Assembly (NCBI GenBank): GCA_900095095.1
Contig: FMBT01000333.1
Location: 62,001-126,000 of the forward strand
Direction of reading: 5' to 3'
DNA length: 64,000 nt
From: Fragilariopsis cylindrus CCMP1102
Taxonomy: Eukaryota; Bacillariophyta; Bacillariophyceae; Bacillariales; Bacillariaceae
Part shown: one piece after another, positions 52,915 to 63,817 of the stretch
How positions within the stretch are numbered: the stretch's first letter is position 1
Layout of the letters: every line of letters begins with the position of its first letter
Translations under genes and position numbers: made by a program
The notes under the pieces: generated by a model
Seen by the model: only the letters and a program-made list of their open reading frames with translations
Database searches by the model: none
Told to the model about the DNA's origin: nothing

Positions 52915-55530
52915 ATGACGAGATCAATGATTCCAACAACGACGGAATCATCCTCCGATAGCCGTCCTTCATCGTTGCGTATTTCTACTACTGGTGTGGA
53001 CCAGCCATCATCACCGTCACCATCACCTACCAAACCAAATAGTAGTAGTATTGCTGCTGCTACTGCTACTCCTCCTAGTACAGGACCAAGTACACCCAGT
53101 TCATTCGCAAGTAGTGGTAGTGGTGGTGGTAGTGGTAGTGGTAGTACAAGTAGTATACATCGATTAGGATCATCATTAACAACAAATAAGAAGGATTCAT
53201 CATCACCGGATCCACAAGGTGATATTGTGCGTAAAAAATCAAAAGAATCACCACCTACCATCGACTATGATGATTCATCACCACCGAATGATCATAATGA
53301 ATCCTATGATTCCTATACAGTGATTGATGCCAAATCTAATGTTAATTTTACGGATCGATCATCCTGGTTAGATGGATCCTCTACTAATAGTAGTGATGAT
53401 GCAGGTGCAGGTGCAGGTGATGATAAATTGAAAGAAGGAAATCAAAAAAAAGGTCCAAATAATAATAATAATCCAGTTATTTATCGTGAAATGAGTAATA
53501 ATACTAGTAGAGGTAACAATGCCAATACTACACGACATGCAAGTGCAAGTGCAATAGCAAATTTTAATGCCAGTGCTGCAAATACTGTCGATCCAGATGG
53601 TATATTACCACCCGACGGTGTTGAAACACGTGGTGAAAGTATTGCACCCACACCGGATGATGAGAATGATAATAATACATTAGATAGTTATGACGAGGAA
53701 GAAGTACTCTCAACAACTGATGGTAATGGTGATGGTAATGCTGTTGGACGCAATAGCAATGATGCATTCCACAACAACAATAGCAATAACGGTGGTAGTG
53801 GTACTGGTAATGATGATATTGAAGAACAACGACGACGTCGTCAAAAAAAATCCTCATCATCATCATCATCCTCATCCTCCTCGGAGGAGAATAAACTAGC
53901 ATCAAAACCAAAATATTCCAAATTTCCAGGTATACCATTATTGATTCTAATCGTCGTCTTCACTATATTAGTGTTTGGTGGATTAGTGGGTGTCTTGACA
54001 TGGTATTTATGGGATAAACAAGTATTACAACCATTACCACCCCCCACATCGGGCGGTAGTGGTGATGGTGATGGTAATAATGATGCAGGAATGATGACAC
54101 CACTGGTACCAACACCAACCACCGTCACTAGTCTGCCACCACCACCAAATAATAATAATCCATCATCTATACAACAACAACAAATTAAGGATGCGGAATT
54201 ATTACGTTTATTTTCTACAATTCCAGGTATTGGTGCCAGTGTGTATTCGAATACAACAGCAGGATTGGCAGCAAGTTGGATACTGTATGAAGATCCATCT
54301 AGAAATATTAATAATAATAATAATGATAGCAATAGCAATATCATTATTGACCGATCGGACAATGGATGGATACAACGATATTTGTTAGTGTACTTGTATT
54401 ATTCTACCACAAAGAATCGTTCGACAACATGGTTATCATGTAATCCATCAACTGGTAAAGACGAGGTCGGCTCAACTGATGATAATGCTGATGATAATGA
54501 TAAGGATATGTGTCGATTTACATACCCAACGGAACTTCCTGGTGGAAAGATTATATATGATTTAGTTCCATCATATCGTTGGTTAAGTGGTGTCGATGAA
54601 TGTCAATGGGGTGGAGTCGCATGTGGTAAAACAGTTACCGACGACGACGTCGATAGTACTACTACACGATTGGCGGTAACAGCCATCGTCCTTGCCGATC
54701 AATATTTACAAGGATCAATTGTAACAGAAGTAACAGCATTACCACAATTAGAATTATTAGACCTATCACATAATGGATTGACAGGACAACTTCCTGAAGA
54801 ATTCCGTTCCCTTAAAACATTACGATTGCAATACAATGCTATGACAGGAACAATACCAGTGGATTTGTTTGATTCAGAAGGTATCATGACAGAACTTAAT
54901 ATTGGTTCTAATTCTATGACAGGAAAGTTACCAAATGAGATCGGATTAGCATCCCAAATGGAACGTTTGTATGTATTCGATAACAAATTAACTGGTACGA
55001 TACCTGCATTTGGTAATATGCCATTACGGACGTTCCAGGGACATGTGAATCAATTTAATGGTCCATTGCCATTTGACGCCGATTATGGTGGAATTTGGCC
55101 AGATACGATCCGTGTTTGGTGGTCCTATCAGAATCAAATTACTGGTTCTATACCAAATAATATCAATTTCCTATCTAATTTAGAAGATTTACGTCTCCAA
55201 GATAATAAATTAACAGGAATAATTCCTGAAACAATTGCAGATTTATCAAACCTATTCCGTTTTGAGGTACAGTCTAACTTTTTAAGTGGTACCGTCCCCG
55301 AAGAAATTAGTTCAATACCACAATTGCGTGATGTAAAAGTTCAGTTCAATTCATTCACGGGTGTCATCCCTACATCATTATGTTTCCTTGAATCGATGGA
55401 AGTCCTTGAAGCGGATTGCTTAGTACCAGCCGATGATGGATCGGTTACGTCATTCTTAGCAACAACAACGGAATGTTACTGCTGCACATCATGTTGTGAT
55501 CCTGTCACAGAAGAATGTGTCACGTATTAA
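52915..55530 (+). CDS. Single-pass membrane leucine-rich repeat protein
   Basis: A single exon from ATG 52915 gives 871 residues. Residues 1-335 are low complexity (Ser, Asn, Asp, Gly-rich), ending in a poly-Ser/Glu segment. A membrane helix spans about 342-368 (PLLILIVVFTILVFGGLVGV). Outside, about residues 420-560 form a globular region with WGGVACGKT, the Trp/Cys motif that caps plant-type LRRs. LRRs of the LxxLxxLxLxxNxLTGxIP type fill about 585-835: LELLDLSHNGLTGQLPEEF, LRLQYNAMTGTIPVD, LRLQDNKLTGIIPETI. A Cys cluster closes the protein (TECYCCTSCCDPVTEEC). No kinase domain is present. It is probably a cell-surface recognition or adhesion protein; such kinase-less LRR membrane proteins are numerous in diatoms. 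The ligand is unknown. Confidence 0.88.
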   Translation: MTRSMIPTTTESSSDSRPSSLRISTTGVDQPSSPSPSPTKPNSSSIAAATATPPSTGPSTPSSFASSGSGGGSGSGSTSSIHRLGSSLTTNKKDSSSPDPQGDIVRKKSKESPPTIDYDDSSPPNDHNESYDSYTVIDAKSNVNFTDRSSWLDGSSTNSSDDAGAGAGDDKLKEGNQKKGPNNNNNPVIYREMSNNTSRGNNANTTRHASASAIANFNASAANTVDPDGILPPDGVETRGESIAPTPDDENDNNTLDSYDEEEVLSTTDGNGDGNAVGRNSNDAFHNNNSNNGGSGTGNDDIEEQRRRRQKKSSSSSSSSSSSEENKLASKPKYSKFPGIPLLILIVVFTILVFGGLVGVLTWYLWDKQVLQPLPPPTSGGSGDGDGNNDAGMMTPLVPTPTTVTSLPPPPNNNNPSSIQQQQIKDAELLRLFSTIPGIGASVYSNTTAGLAASWILYEDPSRNINNNNNDSNSNIIIDRSDNGWIQRYLLVYLYYSTTKNRSTTWLSCNPSTGKDEVGSTDDNADDNDKDMCRFTYPTELPGGKIIYDLVPSYRWLSGVDECQWGGVACGKTVTDDDVDSTTTRLAVTAIVLADQYLQGSIVTEVTALPQLELLDLSHNGLTGQLPEEFRSLKTLRLQYNAMTGTIPVDLFDSEGIMTELNIGSNSMTGKLPNEIGLASQMERLYVFDNKLTGTIPAFGNMPLRTFQGHVNQFNGPLPFDADYGGIWPDTIRVWWSYQNQITGSIPNNINFLSNLEDLRLQDNKLTGIIPETIADLSNLFRFEVQSNFLSGTVPEEISSIPQLRDVKVQFNSFTGVIPTSLCFLESMEVLEADCLVPADDGSVTSFLATTTECYCCTSCCDPVTEECVTY

Positions 55531-56587
55531 AGTTGATGATACTATTTGATTACTGTTATTGTTTTAATATAAATATATATACATATATATACATATACAT
55601 ATATATACATACATACATACATACATATTTGCTTCTGTGTTGTGATATAATAATATGACTACTGTTGATATATGAACGCTACCGTATAATAGTTTATAGA
55701 ATGTATCGTGTACTGTATTTAGCTTTTTGTATGCAGTGTATGTATGTATAGTATTTCAAATTGATGCCTCATTGCCCACAGTGAGACTTCCATCAATTTC
55801 AGCCTTTTCAATGATTATCGTCAGTAAGGACATTGCCATTCTTGCCATTGCCATTGCCATCGCTATTGCTATTGCTATCTGAGCTATTTTCTCTTTGATT
55901 GAGTCTGAGTTTTGAGTTCTCGTATGAAGAATAAGATGATGATGTGTGGGTAAACAAAGAATATAGCTAAAACCGAAACCCAGTATAAAAGGGGATATAG
56001 ATAAAGATAAATATTCCAGAACTCAAAATGGATCCGATCAGAGAAGCAGCAACAGGCCAGATTTTACTATTTGTGCACAGTAGGATCCCTACACTACTAT
56101 ACTATTCACGAAGGACTATAAGAATTGAAGCCTCATTCATGTTGGATTTTTTTTTTCAGAAGCTAGCTTCCTTTACGGTAAACCTATTGCTATTACCGTA
56201 CCGCCATTCATAAATCGATATCATGTTCAAAGCGACTACTGTACCAATGTACGCATATCAAAGCAACGCTCGTCATTGTCGTCATTGCTAGGTTGACTTG
56301 CGTGCTTACGATGATCCTCGATTGTGTGTGCCAGATGACCACGGCTTCAAATCTACAGAAACTAGAAACACACCGTGCCATGATGATGATGAGGGATCGT
56401 AGTAACTTTATGAGTTGCTTTTGTTTCTAACCATGGAGATACTAAATTCGTTTCGACGATGACTTGTTGTTGTTGACGTTGCTGTTGCTGTTGCGCAGTG
56501 CTGGTACTAACGTTGCTGTTGCTGTTGCGCAATACTAGTACTAACCACCCATGATCGATCAGCATCAGGAGAAGGTCATTCATATGA
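55531..56587. other. Intergenic region, no intact gene
   Basis: This has an AT/ATAC repeat tract at about 55570-55626, a TTGCCA/TTGCTA repeat at about 55838-55885 and a duplicated GTTGCTGTTGCTGTTGCGCA block near 56478-56532. No supported gene. Confidence 0.4.
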
Positions 56588-56960
56588 AAGATTATTATTG
56601 CCTCTACTAATGATAAATCATCAATGATTGAAGATATTTTACAAGAAAGGAAAAGTTCTGTTATTACAACAACCTTTTGTACAACACTTGCTGGAAATGC
56701 ACGATTAAATGAATTAACTAAAGTTGTTGCTATGTACAGTACATTAACGGAAGCAACACGTGGTGAGGTGGATGCAACTATAACTAGTGCTGATCCATTC
56801 ACAAAAAGAAAATAGAACAAGTTGCTGCCGCTATATTAAGGCAACATTCAAAGCAAAGGGTGAGAGCCAGGCAAGTTATGATAAGGAAAGGTACATTACT
56901 CTAACGAGGTGTGTCTCTCTTATCTAGGCTTATGTCAGTTAAAATTGATTAAACGACGAC
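56588..56960 (+). pseudogene. ATP synthase OSCP/delta subunit relic (mitochondrial)
   Basis: After a stop at 56585 the plus strand reads IIIASTNDKSSMIEDILQER, then TTLAGNARLNELTKVVAMYS and ATRGEVDATITSADPFTKRK, ending at a stop at 56815. This matches the C-terminal half of OSCP, whose family pattern is a helix with LAENxRL followed by RGEV-ATVTSA-PLT. A shift just before the stop opens KIEQVAAAILRQHS, and later RGVSLLSRLMSVKID recalls the closing GGL-x-IGDK-x-D-SVK motif. OSCP links the F1 head to the peripheral stalk of ATP synthase. Only a partial, interrupted copy is here; the working gene must lie elsewhere. No 3' poly-A tract is seen, so a retro-copied origin is not shown. Confidence 0.72.
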
Positions 56961-57878
56961 AAGTCGATATTAAAATCAGAATAGATAGATAAAGTATACG
57001 GTCATGGTGAAGTATAAGTCTCTAATCAACACATTTAGTTCGACCAAGATTCATTGAGGAGAACAGCTCTTCTTTGAGTAAATATAACGTTGTCGAACGT
57101 AGATCATAGATCATACGATAACGAACAACATGCAAACACCACAAACACCATTGTCGATCAAAAGTACCAAAAGCACACTACTTCCCTTCTCGAAATTAGC
57201 TACTTTGAGTATCGAAAAAGTGGGGTGAAAATTAACGAACGGAAGTTTGACGTTGAACGTCTGCGTGGAGTATCGAAGAATTGACGCCGAGCAAATCAAT
57301 CTTTAATCGGGTTCTCAATCGTATCTTAGTGCTAAATCGTATTCTTAACGTGAAGACTACTCAATCTTACTCTTAATACAGGTAATACTTAAAGTATCTT
57401 CAATGTGACCCAAATTTAAGGTAATAAAAGCTAGCAAAAATGTGTTGAGAATCACTAACACAGTCTTACGATAGGTATTGGTCAACGATAAATGACTATG
57501 ACTTACTTATATAAGAAATAAGCATCTACAAAAATTAGAAGAAGAAATTACAATCGAAAAATACAAATAAATAATGGCATGATGTATCACAACTCTTCTG
57601 CCAATTCATTATTCTTTCATAAGGTCTATACGTTGCCGGATTATACCTGCCAACAAGCACAAAAAAACTAGAATGCACAACTCTGAAACTAACTAGCGTA
57701 CAGTAACTAGCGACTAATAGCTTACTGTACTAATATCAATATAGGATTTGCCTTGGCTAGTAGAGAGAAAGTATAAATAAAGTTTTTGTTTGAATTACTA
57801 GACTTCAGATGTATATAAATTATGTATATTTCATTCATTTATTGGTTTAGTATTGTATTATTTCTTGTTTTATATCAT
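56961..57878. other. Intergenic region, nothing recognised
   Basis: About 0.9 kb of AT-rich sequence. A 64-codon frame at 57090-57284 (TTG start) has no recognisable feature. It lies on the 3' side of the large surface-protein gene. Confidence 0.4.
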
Positions 57879-60800
57879 TCATTGGGCAGCAGCATTCTTT
57901 AATGCATCAATAAGATTTTGAATATTGTCTTCTGTAATCTGAATACTAAGATCATCATCATTCTTTCCAATTTGGAATTTATAACTTTCTGCATTAGCTA
58001 TGAATTGACCAGCCTTCTTTGATTCCAATCCATCACCATCACCATCAGGATTTAAATTGATGACCATCGAACTTTCCTTGATAGCTCCAGCTTGAGTACC
58101 AAGAGCAATGGATAAGGTACCATCAGCAATATTATCTTTACCACCTACTATGACAGCATTTTTTCCACTTACTTCATTATCTTCACCACCCGTAGCAACA
58201 GAACGATCGCCAAGAACAAAACCACCAACACCACCAGTTCTTACAGCTTCTTTACCATTACATAGAATACCTCCACCACCAGAAATTGTACAACCGGAAC
58301 AATTTTCCTTAAAATCATCATCAAATTCGAAACACACTTCATTTTCTATTCCGCCGGTAATAACAGAGTCTTTGGCATTGAAAGCAATGAAATTAGCAAC
58401 TCCACCAGAAATTGTAGAATCCGTTGACCTCAAAGCAATTGCATTAGCATCTCCACCCGAAATAGTTGAGAATTCTGAAAAAGCAGTATTTTCACTACCG
58501 CCAGCAATGACAGCATATTCACCATCTGCACTGTTTTGAAAACCACCATTAACATTAGAAAAATCACCTAATGCTTTGGGATTGAGTCCAAAAACCACAA
58601 CACTAGATTCACCTGTCCGATTAATAGTTGGTTCTGAGCTTGGTTCTGAACTTGGTGATACAGTAGGTGATGTCGTAGGCGATGCAGTAGGTGATTTCGT
58701 AGGCGATGCAGTAGGTGATACAGTAGGTGATGCCGTAGGTGGTGCAGTAGGTGATGCAGTGGGTGATACAGTAGGTGATCCTGAAGGTGATCCTGTAGGT
58801 GATCCTGAAGGTGATCCTGTAGGTGATGCAGTAGGCGATGCGGTAGGCGATGCAGTAGGCGATGCAGTAGGCGATGCCGTAGGCGATGCCGTGGGTGATC
58901 CTGAAGGTGATCCTGAAGGTAATCCTGTAGGTAATCCTGTAGGTGATGCGGTAGGTGATGCAGTAGGTGATGCAGTAGGAGTTAGTTCTGAGCTTGGTTC
59001 TGAACTTGGTGATGCAGTAGGTGATGCAGTAGGTGATGCAGTTGGTGTACCAGTTGGTGTACCAGTTGGCTTGTTGCTTGGGAGATCAGATGGCTGTTGA
59101 GACGGCTCAAAACCAGGAGCAAAGCATCCTTGATTAAAGTCTTGACACCATGGTCCAATGGTCGCATTTGGATCATTATCATTTGGACATCCTGATGATC
59201 TCAGCATACCATAAGTAATAACAAAATCAGAAGTCTTTTCAGCCCATGTAGAAAGACATTGGTTGAACGAAGCTGCATAAGTAAACATTCCAGCCATAAC
59301 CTCTACCTGAGAGACATCCCATGAGTCAATAGGTTGGTTAAACAAATCTGCATAAGTAAACATTCCAGACATAGAGTTTACCTGAGAGACATTCCATGAG
59401 CCAATAGGTTTGTTGAAAGAAGTTGCCCCAAGCAACATTACATCCATACTCTCTACCTGAGAGACATTCCATGAGTCAATCGGGTTGTTAAACGAAGTTG
59501 CATATAGGAACATTCCTCCCATATTCTGTACCTGAGAGACATCCCATGAGCCAATAGGTTGGTTGAAAGAAGTTGCATTAGCAAACATATTAGCCATAAC
59601 CACTACCTGAGAGACATCCCATGAGTCAATAGGTTGGTTGAAAGAATCTGCATTAGCAAACAAATTGGATATATCCTTTACCTGAGAGACATTCCAAGAG
59701 TCAATAGGTTTGTTGAATGAAGTTGCATCAGCAAACATTTCAGGCATATAGTTTACCTGAGAGACATCCCATGAGTCAATAGGTTTGTTAAACAAAGTTG
59801 CACCAGCAAACATTACATTCATTCTCTCTACCTGAGAGACATTCCACGAGTCAATAGGCTGGTTGAAAAATCCTGCCCTACGAAACATTCCATACATATC
59901 CTTTACCTGAGAGACATCCCATGAGTCAATAGGTTGGTCGAAAGAAGTTGCACTACGAAACATACATCCCATATCCTTTACCTGAGAGACAACCCATGAG
60001 TCAATAGGTTGGTCAAACGAAATTGCACCATAAAACATATATCTCATATCCTCTACCTGAGAGACATCCCATGAGTCAATAGATTGGTCGAAAGAATCTG
60101 CACGATTGAACATATCAGCCATATCCTTTACCTGAGAGACATTCCAAGAGTCAATAGGTTTGTTGAATGAAGTTGCATCAGCAAACATTTCAGGCATATA
60201 GTTTACCTGAGAGACATTCCATGAGTCAATAGGTTTGTTAAACGAAGTTGCACCAGCAAACATTCCAAGCATAAACACTACCTGAGAGACATCCCATGAG
60301 GCAATAGGCTGGTTGAAAGAAGTTGCATTAGCAAACATGTTAGCCATAACCACTACCTGAGAGACATCCCATGAGTCAATAGGTTGGTTGAAAGATTTTG
60401 CCCCATAAAACATTGCAGCCATAACCTTTACCTGAGAGACATTCCATGAGCCAATAGGTTTGTTGAAAGAGGTTGCACCAGCAAACATTCCAGCCATATC
60501 CTTTACCTGAGAGACATTCCATGAGTCAATAGGTTTGTTGAAAGAAGTTGCACCATCAAACATTCCAGCCATATCCTCTACCTGAGAGACATCCCATGAG
60601 TCAATAGGTTTGTTGAAAGAAGTTGCACCAGCAAACATTCCGTTCATTCTCTCTACCTGAGAGACATCCCATGAGTCAATAGTTTGGTTGAAAGCTGCAT
60701 TAAAAAACATTCCAACCATAACCTCTACCTGTCCAACATCCCAGCACTCTAATGGAGCATTAAAAGAATTAGCCCGAAATGCATTAGACATATCAGTAAT

Positions 60801-61769
60801 GCCTGTTGTATTCCAGCAACTAATGTTATAATATTCTAATGGACAATCTCCATCTTCCTCTGTACAATTATAAACTAGATTTCTGAAGGAAGAATCATAT
60901 TTGCCTGAGGAATAATCAGCATCATCAACAAAAGTAGAAACGTCTGGACGTAGACCAGGACATATAGATGTACAATTCAATGAATCAAGTTGACGGTGAT
61001 AGTGGTCATATTGTGGGTGGTCTTGGTAGTAGGAATCAGTCATTTCCTCCTCCTCATTGAATTTTTCCATATCAATGAGGGACATAGTAGTAGTAACACC
61101 ATTCTTGTCTTTCATACCTTCTAGAACATAAAGTGGAACACAATATCCACTAGATGCATAGGATGCATAGGATGCATCTTCTGGTTCAAAAAAGTAACCA
61201 TTTTCTTCAATTGCTTTGTTTTGAGGAACACAAGCATCATTAGGGGAAGAGCAGGTACCACGATTTAGATGACCATAGTCCATCTTCTTATTACTTTCTT
61301 TATTCAAAGAAATTTCCCTCTTCATTAAAGAATTATCATCAGAAGTAGCAGTAGCAGTAGCAGTAGTAGCAGCAGCAGTATTGGTAGTAGTGGTAGTAGC
61401 AGCAGCAGCAGTAGTGGTAGTAGTGGTAGTAGTAGTAACAGAAATATTGCATTCCTCCAATGATTTTCCTTCCTGATGTTGTTGATGGTCTACTAGATGA
61501 TGAATCAGTTCCTTCTTCTGCATGATATCACCTTTATCATCAGCAAGGTCTACATCATTTGCTTTGTTAGGATGACCATCAATGCTATTTTGAATCTTCA
61601 ATGGCTCAAGACGGGACTTTTTGCTTTTGTATTTGACTTCGATTGATTCTTCAAGGATTGATTCTGTTACATCATGTAGGACAGAGTCATGGGGTTCTTC
61701 CATGGCCATTGTGACCAAAGTCAACGGAAGGCTTGAGAGGAATGGAATTAACGCAGAGGAGAATCTCAT
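57879..61769 (-). CDS. Giant surface protein: BspA-like (DUF285) repeats, TASP stalk, YadA-head-like C-terminus
   Basis: A single exon from ATG 61769 gives 1296 residues. The signal peptide MRFSSALIPFLSSLPLTLVT is followed by a polar region with Thr/Ala runs (to about residue 270). About 21 copies of a 25-residue DUF285/BspA-like repeat follow (about 320-855; typical unit FNKPIDSWDVSQVEDMAGMF then xGATS), 75 bp each. Next is a TASP/GSPS stalk (about 890-1055) of T-A-S-P-T and S-G-S-P repeats. The C-terminal ~220 residues carry short GG-containing repeats (EYAVIAGGSENTAFSEFSTI, SGGDANAI, ATGGEDNEVSGKNAVIVGGK, LGTQAGA), like the heads of YadA-type trimeric autotransporter adhesins. BspA-like repeats occur in bacterial and protist surface proteins that bind matrix. 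RQL at HYHRQLDSLN is an R-X-L site. A cell-surface adhesin or mucilage protein is likely; bacterial ancestry of parts is inference. No membrane anchor is visible. Confidence 0.88.
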   Translation of the reverse strand: MRFSSALIPFLSSLPLTLVTMAMEEPHDSVLHDVTESILEESIEVKYKSKKSRLEPLKIQNSIDGHPNKANDVDLADDKGDIMQKKELIHHLVDHQQHQEGKSLEECNISVTTTTTTTTTAAAATTTTTNTAAATTATATATSDDNSLMKREISLNKESNKKMDYGHLNRGTCSSPNDACVPQNKAIEENGYFFEPEDASYASYASSGYCVPLYVLEGMKDKNGVTTTMSLIDMEKFNEEEEMTDSYYQDHPQYDHYHRQLDSLNCTSICPGLRPDVSTFVDDADYSSGKYDSSFRNLVYNCTEEDGDCPLEYYNISCWNTTGITDMSNAFRANSFNAPLECWDVGQVEVMVGMFFNAAFNQTIDSWDVSQVERMNGMFAGATSFNKPIDSWDVSQVEDMAGMFDGATSFNKPIDSWNVSQVKDMAGMFAGATSFNKPIGSWNVSQVKVMAAMFYGAKSFNQPIDSWDVSQVVVMANMFANATSFNQPIASWDVSQVVFMLGMFAGATSFNKPIDSWNVSQVNYMPEMFADATSFNKPIDSWNVSQVKDMADMFNRADSFDQSIDSWDVSQVEDMRYMFYGAISFDQPIDSWVVSQVKDMGCMFRSATSFDQPIDSWDVSQVKDMYGMFRRAGFFNQPIDSWNVSQVERMNVMFAGATLFNKPIDSWDVSQVNYMPEMFADATSFNKPIDSWNVSQVKDISNLFANADSFNQPIDSWDVSQVVVMANMFANATSFNQPIGSWDVSQVQNMGGMFLYATSFNNPIDSWNVSQVESMDVMLLGATSFNKPIGSWNVSQVNSMSGMFTYADLFNQPIDSWDVSQVEVMAGMFTYAASFNQCLSTWAEKTSDFVITYGMLRSSGCPNDNDPNATIGPWCQDFNQGCFAPGFEPSQQPSDLPSNKPTGTPTGTPTASPTASPTASPSSEPSSELTPTASPTASPTASPTGLPTGLPSGSPSGSPTASPTASPTASPTASPTASPTASPTGSPSGSPTGSPSGSPTVSPTASPTAPPTASPTVSPTASPTKSPTASPTTSPTVSPSSEPSSEPTINRTGESSVVVFGLNPKALGDFSNVNGGFQNSADGEYAVIAGGSENTAFSEFSTISGGDANAIALRSTDSTISGGVANFIAFNAKDSVITGGIENEVCFEFDDDFKENCSGCTISGGGGILCNGKEAVRTGGVGGFVLGDRSVATGGEDNEVSGKNAVIVGGKDNIADGTLSIALGTQAGAIKESSMVINLNPDGDGDGLESKKAGQFIANAESYKFQIGKNDDDLSIQITEDNIQNLIDALKNAAAQ
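59260..60770 (-). repeat. 75-bp coding tandem repeats (DUF285 units)
   Basis: About 20 units each contain CCTGAGAGACAT-CCATGAGTCAATAGG-type sequence (plus-strand reading). Units 7-8 and 13-14 (counted from the N-terminus) share SWxVSQVNYMPEMFADATSF, and units 5 and 15 share SWDVSQVVVMANMFANATSF, which indicates duplication of blocks larger than one unit. Confidence 0.9.
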
Positions 61770-63817
61770 TGTTGGTTGGGGGATTTTGGATGATTGATGC
61801 TTTATTTACTTGTAAAATATATCCTGTTCTTCCTTTCCTTGTTTGTTTTATCAAAATTATGTGCTTTTTCTGATCTGAATTTAAAAATGTCATGCATTAC
61901 TGTACAGTTTGCTAGTAGGTACTGTACGGTAGTGTTCTTTATTTTTCGTAAAAGCTTGGTTTTGTTTCCTTTCTTTTACGGAAAAAGCCTTCAAATCTTC
62001 TTTTTCCTTCGCACTAGCAGTTTTATTAGCGCATGTTTTTTTAAATGGAGGCCCAAGATCATCACATATAGAGTAGGCCCTGACCTTTCGTTTGTGGTCC
62101 AAACACAAAAATTAAATCTTTTCGAAAGCCTTGTTGGGCCCACACAAAATCAATATGTGTATTTTGAGACGCTCATGAACTTGAAAATAAATATTAATAT
62201 TGCCTTAAGACAAAATCACCTAGTGTGCTTTTGAGACGCTCGTGAATAGAAAATCAATATTATATTGCCTTAAAAATAATTCTGCTCATTTATTCCAATG
62301 CGCGTACAGTACCATGCGCGATAAACCCTTTCGCATTCCTATCTTCTTTTTCGCTTTCTTTTCATTTCTAACACGAAATCCAGTGAGTCATAAATAGAAG
62401 TTAAATTCGAAATTTCTACTTTTTCGCTAAATTCGGTTCTTCTCATTTCTTACATGAAATCCAGTGAGCCCTTAACTAGAAATGAAATACCCAATGTCTT
62501 CTTTTTCGCGCAAAATTCGGTTCTTCTCATTTCTTACATGAATTTAGTGAGCCCTTAACTAGAAATGAAATACCCAATGTCTTCTTTTTCGCTCAAAATT
62601 CGGTTCTTCTCATTTCTTACATGAGATCAGTGAGCCCCTAACTAGAAACTTTTTCGCGCAAAATTCGGTTCTTCTCATTTCTTACATGAATTCAGTGAGC
62701 CCTTAACTAGAAATATTAAATTCCCAAATTTCTTCTTTTTCGCTGCAAAATTCGGCTCTTCTCATTACTTATATGAATGAAAGAATCTAGTGAGCCCCTA
62801 TATAATATAATATTAAACTATTATAATAATTTCTTCTTACTTCTGTTATTCATTTATTATCGTTCAGTCATTCTACTGTATTCCATTTTCTAGATGATAC
62901 TTAGTGTAATTGTCTAAACAACGGAACTAACGTCCTAAGTAATCATTGATCGACATCGACATCACTGAATAATGCAAATGCAAATGCAAATGCAAATGCA
63001 AATAATAATGCATATATAAAAGAAGAATGAATCGAATCAATCGAGATACTACTTCTACTGTAGTACTGTACAAAGAAAATTGTGTTCGGTATTAGTCGAC
63101 TGACTAACTCGACTCACTCACTCACACAGCGACACTTTTCGACACTTGAAAATGACGATAATGAGACAGATACCGATTCGATTCTAGTCTACCATACTGT
63201 AGATCAAACGGTACTACGGTAGTATTTTATTTAGATCTAAGAAAAAAATTGGTCCAATAAAGCTATCATGGAATTGCTGTCATTGCTATAATGATGAATG
63301 AAAAAAACTTAAACAGAGAAAGAAGAAGATTGATGAAATGAAATCTATTCTATTCTGACGACCCATACATGGCAACTAACAACGATATAACAATTTGTTC
63401 GCATATATATATATATATATATATTACAAGAAGCAATAGCAATAAGATGAACTCTTATAAAATAAATCGTTTTTTTATTCATTCAAAGTGGTGTGCAATG
63501 TCTGTTTTTCTTTTTTAAGCCGTGAAGTACAGTATGTACCGTGCTGTATATAAAATACTACTACGAGTAGACCTAGCTATATGAACAGGACGGTATAGAA
63601 CACTTGACTACATTTTTATGGTGGCATTATAACACTATACACTAAAAATGCATGCATATTTACGTAAATACTAATTCAATACAAACTTTTTGTTTATAAA
63701 GTGGAAGTTTTTTCTTCTTCTCTTTTTCCCCCATACGAGCACACTGGTTGCAGCAGCAACAGCAGCAACACCGTCGTCATCGTCGTCATCGTGTTGTCTT
63801 TTCTCTGTGCTGATAAT
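61770..63817. other. Promoter side of the giant surface-protein gene, with repeats
   Basis: About 2 kb without a supported gene. It includes a two-copy element near 62158-62270 (GTGT/GTGC-TTTTGAGACGCTC-TGAA then TATTGCCTTAA), the minisatellite listed next, a GCAAAT run at about 62975-63002 and (TA)n at 63404-63424. Confidence 0.45.
62361..62804. repeat. Six-copy minisatellite (~65-85 bp units)
   Basis: Each unit has TTCGG-TCTTCTCATTTCTTA, CATGA-ATC-AGTGAGCCC, TAACTAGAAAT, then TTCTTCTTTTTCGC-CAAAA. Units differ by indels; the fourth is shortest and the outer two are most worn. It lies about 600-1030 bases upstream of the surface-protein start codon. Confidence 0.9.

Noticed and set aside
58576-59100. 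Plus-strand open frame with VGDAVGD repeats
   Set aside because: It is the antisense of the TASP stalk of the surface protein; the repeat has no stops on either strand.
57879-60770. Regularly spaced repeats that might look like a CRISPR array
   Set aside because: The units are directly adjacent 75-bp coding repeats without unique spacers, and the frame is a known repeat family.
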